Source: Magnetospirillum sp. 64-120 (lineage in GTDB: Bacteria > Pseudomonadota > Alphaproteobacteria > Rhodospirillales > Magnetospirillaceae). From it: a DNA stretch of 62,654 nt. This document shows, piece after piece, positions 10,453 to 18,520 of this stretch. The notes under the pieces are model-generated. The model made no database searches, was not told where the DNA came from, and saw only the letters and a list, made by a program, of their open reading frames with translations. The stretch is from assembly GCA_001898825.1 (NCBI GenBank), contig MKVK01000038.1, positions 1-62,654 on the forward strand, in the 5' to 3' direction. A program made the position numbers and the translations under genes. Position 1 is the first letter of the stretch. Every line of letters begins with the position of its first letter.

Positions 10453-11184
10453 TTAGATCCCCTGATAGCGGATGGCCGGATCGACGCCCAGATCGGCGCG
10501 GATGCGGCTGGTGGCTTCTTTCGATATTCGCTGGGAAATCTCGGATTTGGGATCGTTCAGGTCCCCGAACAGCATGGCGGCGCCGCCCTCCTTGGAACAG
10601 GCTTCCACGCAGGCCGGCTGGCCGCCGGCATCGATGCGGTGGGCGCACAGCGTGCAGCCTTCCACGCAACCCTTGCCGCGCGGGTTGTGGGCCGACTGGC
10701 CGGTCTGGTCTTCATGGGCGAAGGATCGCGCCTTGTAGGGACAGGCCATCATGCAGTAACGGCAGCCGATGCAGATGTGGCGGTCCACCAGAACGATGCC
10801 ATCGGCCCGTTTCATGCTGGCCCCGGTCGGGCAGACGTCGACGCAGGGCGGCTTGGCGCAATGCTGGCACATGACCGGCAGGGAATGCTGGTTGCCGGTC
10901 TTGGGGTCACGCACGTCCACCTTGCGGATGTACTGGGCGTCGGTGGCCGGGCGGTCCAGCGCCGGCAGGCCCATCTCGGTCTTGCAGGCGTCGACGCAGG
11001 CGGTGCAGCCCTGGTCGCATTTGCTGGTGTCGATCAGCAAGCCCCAGCGGTTGGTCGGACTGGCCGGCTGGCCGGGGGCGCGGGCCTGGGCGGGGGGCGC
11101 GATCAGGGTCAGGCCGGGGGCGATGGTGACGGCGCCGATGGCAGCGGCCTTCAGCAGGTCGCGCCGCGTGGTGTCATGGCTCAT
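10453..11184 (-). CDS. dsrO: DsrO, periplasmic iron-sulfur protein
   Basis: The 243-residue protein has a Tat signal (TTRRDLLKAAAIGAVT, cleavage near AQA-RA) followed by four ferredoxin-type cysteine clusters. These include CDQGCTACVDAC, CQHCAKPPCVDVCPTGA and CIGCRYCMMACPYKA, with a late CTLCAHR. It accepts electrons from the tri-haem DsrJ and passes them to DsrP. The ATG at 11184 overlaps the dsrJ stop and gives the correct Tat N-terminus. Confidence 0.95.
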   Translation of the reverse strand: MSHDTTRRDLLKAAAIGAVTIAPGLTLIAPPAQARAPGQPASPTNRWGLLIDTSKCDQGCTACVDACKTEMGLPALDRPATDAQYIRKVDVRDPKTGNQHSLPVMCQHCAKPPCVDVCPTGASMKRADGIVLVDRHICIGCRYCMMACPYKARSFAHEDQTGQSAHNPRGKGCVEGCTLCAHRIDAGGQPACVEACSKEGGAAMLFGDLNDPKSEISQRISKEATSRIRADLGVDPAIRYQGI

Positions 11185-11576
11185 CGCGTGGCCTCCACCT
11201 GCTGTTGGTGCTGCGGGGTGGTGGCGTGACAGCTGAAACAATCGATGCTGACCGCCGCGTATTCATGGCAGGACGCGCAGAACTGGCCCGGCGCGTTAAC
11301 CGGCACCGCATGGCCGTCCTTGACCTGGGCGTGACACGACACGCATTCCTTCAGGCTGTACTTGGCCCCCCGGATGCCCTGGCGCAGGGTGTCGTCGCGC
11401 TGGTGCTTCAGGAAGTCGAAATGATGCCGGCGCATGGTGGCCGGATCGTCCACGCACGATCCCCCCAGGGCTTTAGAGGTGGCCTTGGGGAAGCTGGGGC
11501 CGGCATCGCCGGCCCAGGCCCCCATGACGCTAAACAGCCCCAGCACCAGGGCCAACAGGACAGCCCGCACGCCCAT
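11181..11576 (-). CDS. dsrJ: DsrJ, tri-haem cytochrome c
   Basis: The 131-residue protein has a Sec signal or anchor (VRAVLLALVLGLFSVMGAWAG) and three CXXCH haem sites (CVSCH, CASCH, CFSCH), as expected for periplasmic DsrJ. A conserved cysteine (GGSCVDD) near residue 40 is the candidate unusual His/Cys haem ligand known in this family. The start is placed at 11576, two bases after the dsrL stop. The longer open frame upstream only shadows dsrL. Confidence 0.94.
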   Translation of the reverse strand: MGVRAVLLALVLGLFSVMGAWAGDAGPSFPKATSKALGGSCVDDPATMRRHHFDFLKHQRDDTLRQGIRGAKYSLKECVSCHAQVKDGHAVPVNAPGQFCASCHEYAAVSIDCFSCHATTPQHQQQVEATR

Positions 11577-11578
11577 GC

Positions 11579-13531
11579 CTATTCCCCCAAGCCCATCTGG
11601 ATGTAGCCGGTGGGGCAGACGTCGGCGCAGATGTGGCAGCCGATGCATTTGGCGTAGTCGGTCTGCACGTAACGCCCGGTGGTGCGTTCGGATTTGGCCA
11701 CCCGGCTGACCGCCGTCTGCGGGCAGAACACCACGCAATTGTCGCATTCGAAGCAAAGTCCGCAGGACATGCAGCGCTTGGCTTCGTCGATGGCCTGGCT
11801 TTCGTCCAGCTTCAACAGGCGTTCGGTGAAGTTGCCGATCACCTCGTCGGCGCCGATGTGGATTTCCTGGCGGTGGCGGCGCGGATTGTGGGTGAAGTGA
11901 CCCAGGAACAGTTCTTCGTGGGTGATGATCTCGTTGGCGCCGCGATCCTCGAAATTGTGCACGGCGAACTTGGCGCCGCTGGTGCCGCGCGTCGGCATGC
12001 CGTCATATTCGGCCGGCGACAAATTGGTCTCGCGCAGCTTGTTCAAAAGCTTCCAATGCTGCACGTCCACCTTGGGGCGCTTGCTGACTTCGCCGCTTTC
12101 CAGGAATTCGGCGATGGAAGCGGCCGCCACCCGGCCATGGCCGATGGCGGTGGTCAACAGATGCGGGCGCACCACGTCGCCGCCGACGAAATGCTTGGGC
12201 CGGCCGGGGATGCGCATGGTCTTGTCGGCATTGATGAAGCCGTTGCCGTTGTCCAGTTCGGGCAAGCCTTCCAGGTCGCCCTTCTGGCCGATGGCGGCGA
12301 CGATCAGGTCGGCCTCGATGACGAATTCGGTGCCGGCGACGGGCTCGGGGACCATGCCGTTCATGGTGCACTTGCACATCTTCAGGCCGGTGGCGCGGCC
12401 GTCGGCGCCCTTCAGCACCTCCAACGGCATGACGCCGCCCTTGATGTCGATGCCTTCGCGCTTGGCGTCGTCCACCTCGCGCTGGGCCGCCATCATCTTT
12501 TCCACCGGGAACAGGCTGGTCAGCGTGGTTTCGCAGCCCTCGCGCTTGGCGGCGGATGCCACGTCATGGGCGGCTTCGCCGAAGATCACGTGTTCGATGC
12601 GGTCCTGGGCCGAGACTTCCTTGATATGGCCCAGACGGCGGGCGACGGACGCCACGTCGATGGAGGTGTCGCCACCGCCGACGACGATGATGCGGCCGGT
12701 GACCGCCTGCAGGCGGCCTTCGTTGAAGGCTTTCAGGAAGGCGATGCCCGACACGCAATTGGGGGTGCCTTCCCAGCCGGGAACCGGCAGGCCACGGCCC
12801 TTGTGGGTGCCGACCCCCCAGAAGATGGCGTCGAAATCGGCTTCCAACTGGGCGATGGTGATGTCGCGGCCGACACGCATGTTGGTCTTGACGGTGACGC
12901 CCAGGTCGATGATGCGCTTGATTTCGGCGTCCATCACGTCACGCGGCACGCGATAGCCGGGAATGCCGTACCGCATGAAGCCGCCCAACTCGGCATTGGC
13001 TTCGAACAGGGTCACGGCGATGCCGCGCCGGCGCAACTGGAAGGCCGCCGACAGCCCGGCCGGGCCGCCGCCGATAACGGCGACGTGCTTGCCGGTTTCG
13101 CTGGTCACCGCCGGATAGGCGGCGTTGTTCTCGATGGCCCAGTCGCCGACGAAGTGTTCGACGGAATTGATGCCGACGTGTTCTTCCACCATGTTGCGGT
13201 TGCAGCCCTGCTCGCACGGCGCCGGGCAGACGCGGCCCATGATGGACGGGAAGGGGTTGGCGTCGGTCATGCGGGCGAAGGCGTATTGCTGCCAGCTGGT
13301 GTCGGCCGGCGGCTTTTCCATGCCCCGGGTGATGTCCAGCCAGCCGCGGATGTCATGGCCCGACGGGCACGACCCCGAGCACGGCGGCGTGCGCAACACG
13401 TAAGTGGGGCATTTATGCGACCAGCCCGCCTGGAAGATGGCGTCGGTCCACTGCGGATAGTCGGTGGCGCCATCCTTGTAGCGGCGGAAATTCTTGCCTT
13501 CGGTGATCGCCTTGGCGGTGGTCTTGGCCAT
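11579..13531 (-). CDS. dsrL: DsrL, iron-sulfur flavoprotein (NAD(P)H:acceptor oxidoreductase)
   Basis: The 650-residue cytoplasmic protein is built like the small subunit of glutamate synthase. An N-terminal Fe-S region (CSGSCPSGHDIRGW, CPAPCEQGCNR) is followed by an FAD site (GGGPAGLSAA), an NAD(P) site (GGGDTSIDVA) and a C-terminal di-cluster ferredoxin domain. That domain carries CMSCGLCFECDNCVVFCP and CIGCHICADVCPTG. DsrL is the electron partner of DsrAB and is characteristic of sulfur oxidisers. It sits between dsrK and dsrJ, as in Allochromatium. Confidence 0.95.
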   Translation of the reverse strand: MAKTTAKAITEGKNFRRYKDGATDYPQWTDAIFQAGWSHKCPTYVLRTPPCSGSCPSGHDIRGWLDITRGMEKPPADTSWQQYAFARMTDANPFPSIMGRVCPAPCEQGCNRNMVEEHVGINSVEHFVGDWAIENNAAYPAVTSETGKHVAVIGGGPAGLSAAFQLRRRGIAVTLFEANAELGGFMRYGIPGYRVPRDVMDAEIKRIIDLGVTVKTNMRVGRDITIAQLEADFDAIFWGVGTHKGRGLPVPGWEGTPNCVSGIAFLKAFNEGRLQAVTGRIIVVGGGDTSIDVASVARRLGHIKEVSAQDRIEHVIFGEAAHDVASAAKREGCETTLTSLFPVEKMMAAQREVDDAKREGIDIKGGVMPLEVLKGADGRATGLKMCKCTMNGMVPEPVAGTEFVIEADLIVAAIGQKGDLEGLPELDNGNGFINADKTMRIPGRPKHFVGGDVVRPHLLTTAIGHGRVAAASIAEFLESGEVSKRPKVDVQHWKLLNKLRETNLSPAEYDGMPTRGTSGAKFAVHNFEDRGANEIITHEELFLGHFTHNPRRHRQEIHIGADEVIGNFTERLLKLDESQAIDEAKRCMSCGLCFECDNCVVFCPQTAVSRVAKSERTTGRYVQTDYAKCIGCHICADVCPTGYIQMGLGE

Positions 13532-13572
13532 GAAACCCTCTCCCTGAAACTGAATATTTTTTCAGTCGTTTT

Positions 13573-15087
13573 TCAGTCGTTGTTGCCGAGAACGATGGCG
13601 TTGCTCACCAACTGGTGAACCGACACGATCATTTCCCGGTCGAAGCCGTAAGTGGGCAGCACCTTGGTGAACTGCGCCTTGCAGATGGCGCAGATGGCCG
13701 CCATGTGGGTGACGCCTTCGCGCTTGACCACATCGTTCAACGCTTCCATGCGCGGCTGCGATCCCTTGATGCGCACATCCATCAATTCGTCGGTCAGCAG
13801 GCCGCCGCCGCCGCCGCAGCAGAACGTCTTCTCGCCGATGGTGTCGGGGTGCATGTCGACGAATTTCGGCACGCACGCCTTGATCACCTCGCGCGGGATG
13901 ACGAACTGGCCGCCGGGGCGCTCGCCCATGCGGCTGGCACGCGCCACGTTGCACGAATCGTGGAAGGTCAGCACCATGCCGTCATTGCCGGACTTGTCCA
14001 GCCGGATGCCGCCGCGCTGGATCAGGTCGTAGGTGAATTCCAGGATGTGCTGCGGCTTCGGATAGCGCGGATCCAGGAAGTCCATGGGACCGATCAGCGT
14101 GTTCAGGAAGGAATAGGCGACACGCCAGGCATGGCCACATTCGCCGAAGACGATGCGCTTGACGCCCAGTTCCAAGGCCGCCTCGCGGATGCGCATGGCG
14201 ATCTTCTGCATCTGGTCGTAGGACCCGATGAACATGGCGAAATTCGCTGCTTCGGTGGCCTTGGTGGAAATGGTCCACGAGGTGCCGGCGGCATGGAACA
14301 CCTTGGCGTAGCCCATCAGCCCCAGGACATGCGGCTCGGCGAAGAAGTCGGCCGACGGCGTCACCAGCAGGATTTCGGCGCCCTGTTCGTCCACCGGCAT
14401 GCGGATGTCCAGGCCGGTCTCGTCCTTCAGGTCTTCTTCCAGGCCTTCCAGGTTGTCGATCAAGGCCGGGCCGGGCAGGCCCAGGTTGTTGCCGATCTTG
14501 TGGACCTTGCCGATGATCTCGTTGGCGTATTTATGGCCCAGGCCGATGTTGTCCATGATGTCGCGCGCCGCCATCGACACTTCGGCGGTGTCGATCCCAT
14601 AGGGGCAGAACACCGAGCAGCGGCGGCATTGCGAGCACTGGTGGAAGTAGTTGAACCATTCGTCCAACACCTCCTTGGTGAACTCGCGGGCGCCGACCAG
14701 CTTGCCCATGCCCACCGCGCCCAAAGCCTTGCCGGCCGGGGTGAAATAGCGGCGATAGACGGATCGGAACAGGTCCTGGCGCGCCACCGGCATGTTCTTG
14801 GGGTCGTTGGTCCCCAGGAAGTAATGGCACTTGTCGGTGCAGGCGCCGCATTTGACGCAGATGTCCATGAACACCTGCAGGCTTTTGTACTTGCCCAGCA
14901 GTTCGCCCATGCGGGCGATGCCCTTTTCCTGCCAGTCGGGGACCAGCTCGCCGGGAAACCCCAGGGGCTCGTTATGGGCCGGGGCCGCCACATAGGGTTT
15001 GGAGTCCGCCATGGCGCCCGGCTGCAGGCAGGGGATGGCCCGTTCGGCGGGGTCGCCCATGGCGGGAATCTTGGTGTCGGCGGCCAT
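13573..15087 (-). CDS. dsrK: DsrK, HdrD-like iron-sulfur subunit
   Basis: The 504-residue protein of the DsrMKJOP complex faces the cytoplasm and is thought to act on the DsrC disulfide or trisulfide. It has two 4Fe-4S motifs (CVKCGACTDKCHYF, CSQCRRCSVFCPYG) and HdrD-type CCG elements (FHDSCNVAR, ECGHAW, FCCGGGGGLL, AICAICK) that would bind the catalytic cluster. The ATG at 15087, preceded by GAGAGGAA within the end of dsrM, is four bases from the dsrM stop. Confidence 0.95.
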   Translation of the reverse strand: MAADTKIPAMGDPAERAIPCLQPGAMADSKPYVAAPAHNEPLGFPGELVPDWQEKGIARMGELLGKYKSLQVFMDICVKCGACTDKCHYFLGTNDPKNMPVARQDLFRSVYRRYFTPAGKALGAVGMGKLVGAREFTKEVLDEWFNYFHQCSQCRRCSVFCPYGIDTAEVSMAARDIMDNIGLGHKYANEIIGKVHKIGNNLGLPGPALIDNLEGLEEDLKDETGLDIRMPVDEQGAEILLVTPSADFFAEPHVLGLMGYAKVFHAAGTSWTISTKATEAANFAMFIGSYDQMQKIAMRIREAALELGVKRIVFGECGHAWRVAYSFLNTLIGPMDFLDPRYPKPQHILEFTYDLIQRGGIRLDKSGNDGMVLTFHDSCNVARASRMGERPGGQFVIPREVIKACVPKFVDMHPDTIGEKTFCCGGGGGLLTDELMDVRIKGSQPRMEALNDVVKREGVTHMAAICAICKAQFTKVLPTYGFDREMIVSVHQLVSNAIVLGNND

Positions 15088-15091
15088 GGGC

Positions 15092-15820
15092 TTAATTCCT
15101 CTCGCGTTCCAATTGGGCGGCCCAGGGCGCCAGATGGCGGCGCTCGCGCGGGTCGTCGGCCTGGTTGCGGGTGGGGCTGAAGAACACGCCGGGCGCATGC
15201 AGCAGCTTCGAGAACGGGAAGACCAGCATCAGCAGCGCCACCAGGAACAGGTGCGCGGCCAGGATGGGGTCGGCGGGCAGCACCCGGATGTCGAACACCA
15301 TCAGCCCCAGGAAAAAGCTTTTGACGGCGACGATGTCGGTGTGGGCCAGCATCTTCATCATCATGCCGCTGGCACCGATGGCCAGCAGCAGCGCCAGCAT
15401 CAGGTAATCGGACGGGCCGCTGATATAGGCGATGCGTTGGACGACGACGCGGCGGACGAAAAGGGCGGCCAGACCGGCCAGCATGGCCATGCCGCCGTAG
15501 ACGCCGAAGGGCTGCAGCCAGACGATGGGCGCCCACACCGGGTCCAGGAAATAGCGTAGGTGGCGGACCACCACCAGGGCCAGGCCCAGATGGAAAGCCA
15601 TGGCGAAGATCCACAGCGGCTTGTTGGCCTTCCACAGGCTTTCGAACAGCGTGACCTCGCGTCCCACCCTGAACGCGGCGCCGGCTGGAGTCAGCGGGGC
15701 CGGGGTGGTGGGAATCTTCAGCGGCGCCGGCGTGCGGGCGTATTGGGCCACTTTCAGGCCCACGCCCACCACCAGCACGGCGAATGCCGCATAGAACAGA
15801 ATGGCGAAAAAGGTCGTCAC
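15092..15820 (-). CDS. dsrM: DsrM, NarI-like membrane cytochrome b
   Basis: The 242-residue membrane protein is a di-haem b quinone-binding subunit of the NarI family. Hydrophobic helices occur at about residues 3-25, 70-90, 105-130, 145-165 and 180-205. Histidines in AFHLGLALVVVRHLRYF and AAHLFLVALLM are candidate haem ligands. The start is a GTG at 15820 preceded by GAGGATGAC; no better ATG exists. The 158 bases between this gene and dsrC carry a palindromic repeat, so it may be expressed differently from the dsrA-C part. Confidence 0.92.
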   Translation of the reverse strand: MTTFFAILFYAAFAVLVVGVGLKVAQYARTPAPLKIPTTPAPLTPAGAAFRVGREVTLFESLWKANKPLWIFAMAFHLGLALVVVRHLRYFLDPVWAPIVWLQPFGVYGGMAMLAGLAALFVRRVVVQRIAYISGPSDYLMLALLLAIGASGMMMKMLAHTDIVAVKSFFLGLMVFDIRVLPADPILAAHLFLVALLMLVFPFSKLLHAPGVFFSPTRNQADDPRERRHLAPWAAQLERERN

Positions 15821-15905
15821 GTCATCCTCGGGTCTGCCGTGCGGGACAAATGTCCCCGTTTGCCCGCAAGGTGTGGGCATCTGGGGGTGTCACGTTTCCT
15901 GTTTC

Positions 15906-15965
15906 CGTCACCCCCGGGCTTGACCCGGGGGTCCAAGATGGCCGGATCAAGTCCGGCCATGACGG
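15906..15965. repeat. Palindromic double-hairpin repeat between dsrC and dsrM
   Basis: The outer CGTCA and TGACG frame two hairpins: CCCCCGGG/CCCGGGGG around CTTGA, and TGGCCGGA/TCCGGCCA around TCAAG. Related copies are at 31-64 and 43376-43446, with different arms that still pair. Inside the dsr operon it could stabilise or separate transcript segments. Confidence 0.75.
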
Positions 15966-15978
15966 GAAGAAGGGGGGC

Positions 15979-16311
15979 TTAGACGCAGCCGGTCGGCTTG
16001 GGCAGGCCGGCGATCTTGCACGCCTGCTTGCCGGGGCCATAGGGGAACAACTCGTACAGGTACTTGTTGTTGCCCTTTTCCGGACCCATCTTCTTGGCGA
16101 TGGCCTTGGTCAGCACGCGCACGGCCGGGGCGATCTGGTATTCGGCATAGTATTCGCGCAGGAAGTTGACCACTTCCCAGTGCTCGGGGGACATGTCGAT
16201 GCCCTCGTCCTTGGCGATCAGGCCGGCCAGGTCTTCGTTCCAGTCGTTGATGTTGACCAGGAAGCCTTCTTCGTCCGCCTCGACGGTCTTGCCGTTGGTT
16301 TCGTAAGCCAT
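15979..16311 (-). CDS. dsrC: DsrC, sulfur carrier protein
   Basis: The 110-residue cytoplasmic protein carries sulfur between DsrEFH, DsrAB and DsrMK. The flexible C-terminal arm reads KQACKIAGLPKPTGCV, with both conserved cysteines: the penultimate Cys109 and a second 11 residues before it. This is a true DsrC, not a TusE-like one-cysteine form. The core motifs WNEDLAGLIAKDEGI, HWEVVNFLREYY and GPEKGNNKYLYELFPYGPGKQ are intact. It is the sixth gene of the operon. Confidence 0.97.
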   Translation of the reverse strand: MAYETNGKTVEADEEGFLVNINDWNEDLAGLIAKDEGIDMSPEHWEVVNFLREYYAEYQIAPAVRVLTKAIAKKMGPEKGNNKYLYELFPYGPGKQACKIAGLPKPTGCV

Positions 16312-16336
16312 CTGTTTTCACTCCCTCTTCTTGTTA

Positions 16337-16645
16337 TCAAAGCCAGGCATGGACGGTGGAATTTTCCGCCGCCAGGTCGACGAAGCCGTCATAGTCGACA
16401 ACCCCGATGCCGTCGGCCACGCCGGCCGGATCCAGACCCCGAGCCTTCAGGTCGGGGCCAAGCACGAAAATCTTCACCGATTGCGCCGCGTCGGCCAGTT
16501 TCGGGGCCATGGCGGTGGCGGCCATGGCGGCGACCACCGCGTCTTCCAGCAGCAGAACGCTGTCGCCCTTTTGGGCATGGCCCAGGCAGGACTGCAGGTT
16601 GGCGCGTTCGAACGGCGATTTGTTGACGGTGTGCAAGGTGCTCAT
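16337..16645 (-). CDS. dsrH: DsrH, sulfur-relay subunit
   Basis: The 102-residue protein is a TusB homologue and forms the DsrE2F2H2 hexamer that hands sulfur to DsrC. With the start at 16645 (GGGAGA eight bases upstream), the conserved cysteine in NLQSCLGHA is Cys20, as in the Allochromatium protein. This supports that start over the ATG two codons earlier. DsrEFH is a hallmark of sulfur oxidisers. Confidence 0.92.
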   Translation of the reverse strand: MSTLHTVNKSPFERANLQSCLGHAQKGDSVLLLEDAVVAAMAATAMAPKLADAAQSVKIFVLGPDLKARGLDPAGVADGIGVVDYDGFVDLAAENSTVHAWL

Positions 16646-16659
16646 TTCCATCTTCTCCC

Positions 16660-17043
16660 TTACGCCGTCATCACCACGTCCATCTCGCCCATCAGCTTGG
16701 CCATGTCGGCGCGGCTGACGACCTCGACGTCGACCAAAAGGTCGGCTTCGGACAGACCCCGTTCTTCCAGGCTTTCACGCTCGACGAACAGTTTTTCGAT
16801 GTCATAGCCTTCCAGCGCCCGATAGGTGGGCGAGAAGTTCTTGTGACCCAGGTCCTTGGTGTCCTGACCCTTCTTGATCTGATAGACGCCGTCATCCAGG
16901 AAGGCCACATGGACGTCTTGGTCGAAAGCCGCCGAGATCAGCACCATCTCCAGCACTTCCAGCGCATAGACGGTGCCATAGGGGGCCTTGCGGTTGACGA
17001 ACATGAACTTCTTGACGACGCCGCCTTCGTATTCTTCTTCCAT
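16660..17043 (-). CDS. dsrF: DsrF, sulfur-relay subunit
   Basis: The 127-residue TusC homologue is a member of the DsrEFH hexamer. It has the family core KKFMFVNRKAPYGTVYALEVLEM and FDQDVHVAFLDDGVYQIKKGQDT. It contains no cysteine, consistent with a structural rather than sulfur-carrying role. The ATG at 17043 has GGGGGAC at good spacing. An ATG at 17055 that overlaps the dsrE stop, and a TTG at 17058, are alternatives. Confidence 0.92.
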   Translation of the reverse strand: MEEEYEGGVVKKFMFVNRKAPYGTVYALEVLEMVLISAAFDQDVHVAFLDDGVYQIKKGQDTKDLGHKNFSPTYRALEGYDIEKLFVERESLEERGLSEADLLVDVEVVSRADMAKLMGEMDVVMTA

Positions 17044-17054
17044 TTTGTCCCCCA

Positions 17055-17414
17055 TCAATCGCCGAAGGTGACCATGCGGTCGGCCTGGATGCCGGCCTCG
17101 ATCAGCTGGCCCAGGCCCGAGATGCGGAAACCCGGGGCCAAGCTGTCCTCGACGATGCCGCGGCGCATGCCGGCGGCGACGCAGACCACCAGATCCACCT
17201 TGTGGTCCTCGGCCAGCTTCTGCCAGTTCTTGACCACGTTACGGTCGTCGGACGGCGGGTCGGAATGCTTGGTCGCGTTCAGCACGCCGTCGTAATAGAA
17301 GAACACGCGGAAAATCTGGTGCCCCTTGTCGATGGCCGCCTTGGCGAAACGATAGGCGGAATCCGAGGCCTGGTGGTTATAGGGGCCTTCGTTGACCAGA
17401 ATACCGAACTTCAT
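17055..17414 (-). CDS. dsrE: DsrE, sulfur-relay active subunit
   Basis: The 119-residue TusD homologue has its persulfide-carrying cysteine at residue 78 (DLVVCVAAGMRRG), the position of the active Cys78 in characterised DsrE. The N-terminal MKFGILVNEGPYNHQASDSAYRFA matches the family. The start follows GGGGAAGG. It lies twelve bases after dsrB and its stop overlaps the upstream possible start of dsrF. Confidence 0.94.
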   Translation of the reverse strand: MKFGILVNEGPYNHQASDSAYRFAKAAIDKGHQIFRVFFYYDGVLNATKHSDPPSDDRNVVKNWQKLAEDHKVDLVVCVAAGMRRGIVEDSLAPGFRISGLGQLIEAGIQADRMVTFGD

Positions 17415-17426
17415 GCGCCTTCCCCC

Positions 17427-18497
17427 TTAGAAGTGCAGATGCGCCGACGTGTTCAGGTTGGCGCGGCCACCGCGCCAATTGTCCACGTGGTACTTGGTGA
17501 AGGGCAGTTCGGTCAGCTCGAAGAAGCGCGGCCAGCCGATGCGTTCGATCCACTCGCCCATGCGTTCCCAGGCCCGGGCGTCCGCCTTGTAGGCGCCCAG
17601 GATCTTGCGCACCACTTCGGCGGCTTCCGGCCAGCGCGGCGCGTTGTTGGGGATGCCGGCGGCCACCAGCTTGTGGAACATCGGCTTGGAACGGGTGGAC
17701 GAATGCTTGCCGCCGACCCAGATGGCGATCTTGGAATTGACCGGGTCGTTGATCTGCATGGGCGGGCAGGGCGGATAGCAGGCGCCGCAGCACACGCACT
17801 TCTTTTCGTCCACTTCCAAGGACGGCTTGCCGCCCACCAGGGCGGGGCGGATGGCGGCCACCGGGCACCGGGCGATGACGGCCGGGCGTTCGCAGACGCC
17901 GGCCACCAGTTCGTGGTTGATCACCGGCGGCTTGGTGTGCTGGACGTTGATGGCGATGTCACCCTGGCCGCCGCAATTGATCTGGCAGCAGCTGGTGGTG
18001 ATCTTCACCCGGTTGGGCATGTCTTCGTTCTTGAATTCATCCACCAACTGGTCCATCAGCGCCTTGACCACGCCCGACGCGTCGGTGCCGGGGATGTCGC
18101 AGTGCAGCCAGCCCTGGGTGTGGCTGATGAAGCCCACCGAGTTGCCGGTGCCGCCCACCGGGAAGCCTTCGGCCTCGAGGCGGTCGATCAGCGGCTGGAC
18201 GTTTTCTTCCTTGGGCGTCATGAACTCGACGGCCGAACGGATGGTGAAACGGATGTAGCCGTCGCAGAATTCGTCGGCGATGTCGGCCAGCTTGCGGATG
18301 GTGTAGACGTCCATCTGGCGCTGGGTGCCGGCCTTGACCGTGAACATGGCGACGCCGGTGTCGGACACGTGGCGCAGCACACCCGGACGCGGGCGGTCGT
18401 GCCAGGCCCAGCGGCCGTAGTTTTCACGCAAAACCGGGTGCATGAACTGGGTGCTTTCGGGCACACCGCTTTCAATGGGACGGCGCAATTCGCTCAT
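17427..18497 (-). CDS. dsrB: Dissimilatory sulfite reductase beta subunit (reverse type)
   Basis: The 356-residue DsrB forms an alpha2beta2 enzyme with DsrA. In sulfur oxidisers this enzyme runs in reverse, oxidising DsrC-bound sulfur to sulfite. Siroheme/4Fe-4S cysteines are in SCCQINCGGQGDIAI and CERPAVIARCPVAAI; the ferredoxin insert is CVCCGACYPPCPP. The GGQGD stretch, in place of the VHCSD of sulfate reducers, resembles oxidative DsrB. It ends with RANLNTSAHLHF. The gap to dsrA is 23 bases. Confidence 0.96.
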   Translation of the reverse strand: MSELRRPIESGVPESTQFMHPVLRENYGRWAWHDRPRPGVLRHVSDTGVAMFTVKAGTQRQMDVYTIRKLADIADEFCDGYIRFTIRSAVEFMTPKEENVQPLIDRLEAEGFPVGGTGNSVGFISHTQGWLHCDIPGTDASGVVKALMDQLVDEFKNEDMPNRVKITTSCCQINCGGQGDIAINVQHTKPPVINHELVAGVCERPAVIARCPVAAIRPALVGGKPSLEVDEKKCVCCGACYPPCPPMQINDPVNSKIAIWVGGKHSSTRSKPMFHKLVAAGIPNNAPRWPEAAEVVRKILGAYKADARAWERMGEWIERIGWPRFFELTELPFTKYHVDNWRGGRANLNTSAHLHF

Positions 18498-18520
18498 CGT
18501 CCTCGTCTCCCTGTCTAAGA

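Noticed and set aside
8875-11229. Plus-strand open frame of 784 codons opposite dsrP and dsrO
   Set aside because: It is antisense to two genes with clear family motifs, has a low-complexity Gly/Gln/His-rich translation and no domain. It is a GC-rich shadow frame.
17044-17058. Longer DsrF start at 17055 or 17058
   Set aside because: The ATG at 17043 has a well-spaced GGGGGAC. The longer starts overlap the dsrE stop without a ribosome site, although translational coupling cannot be ruled out.
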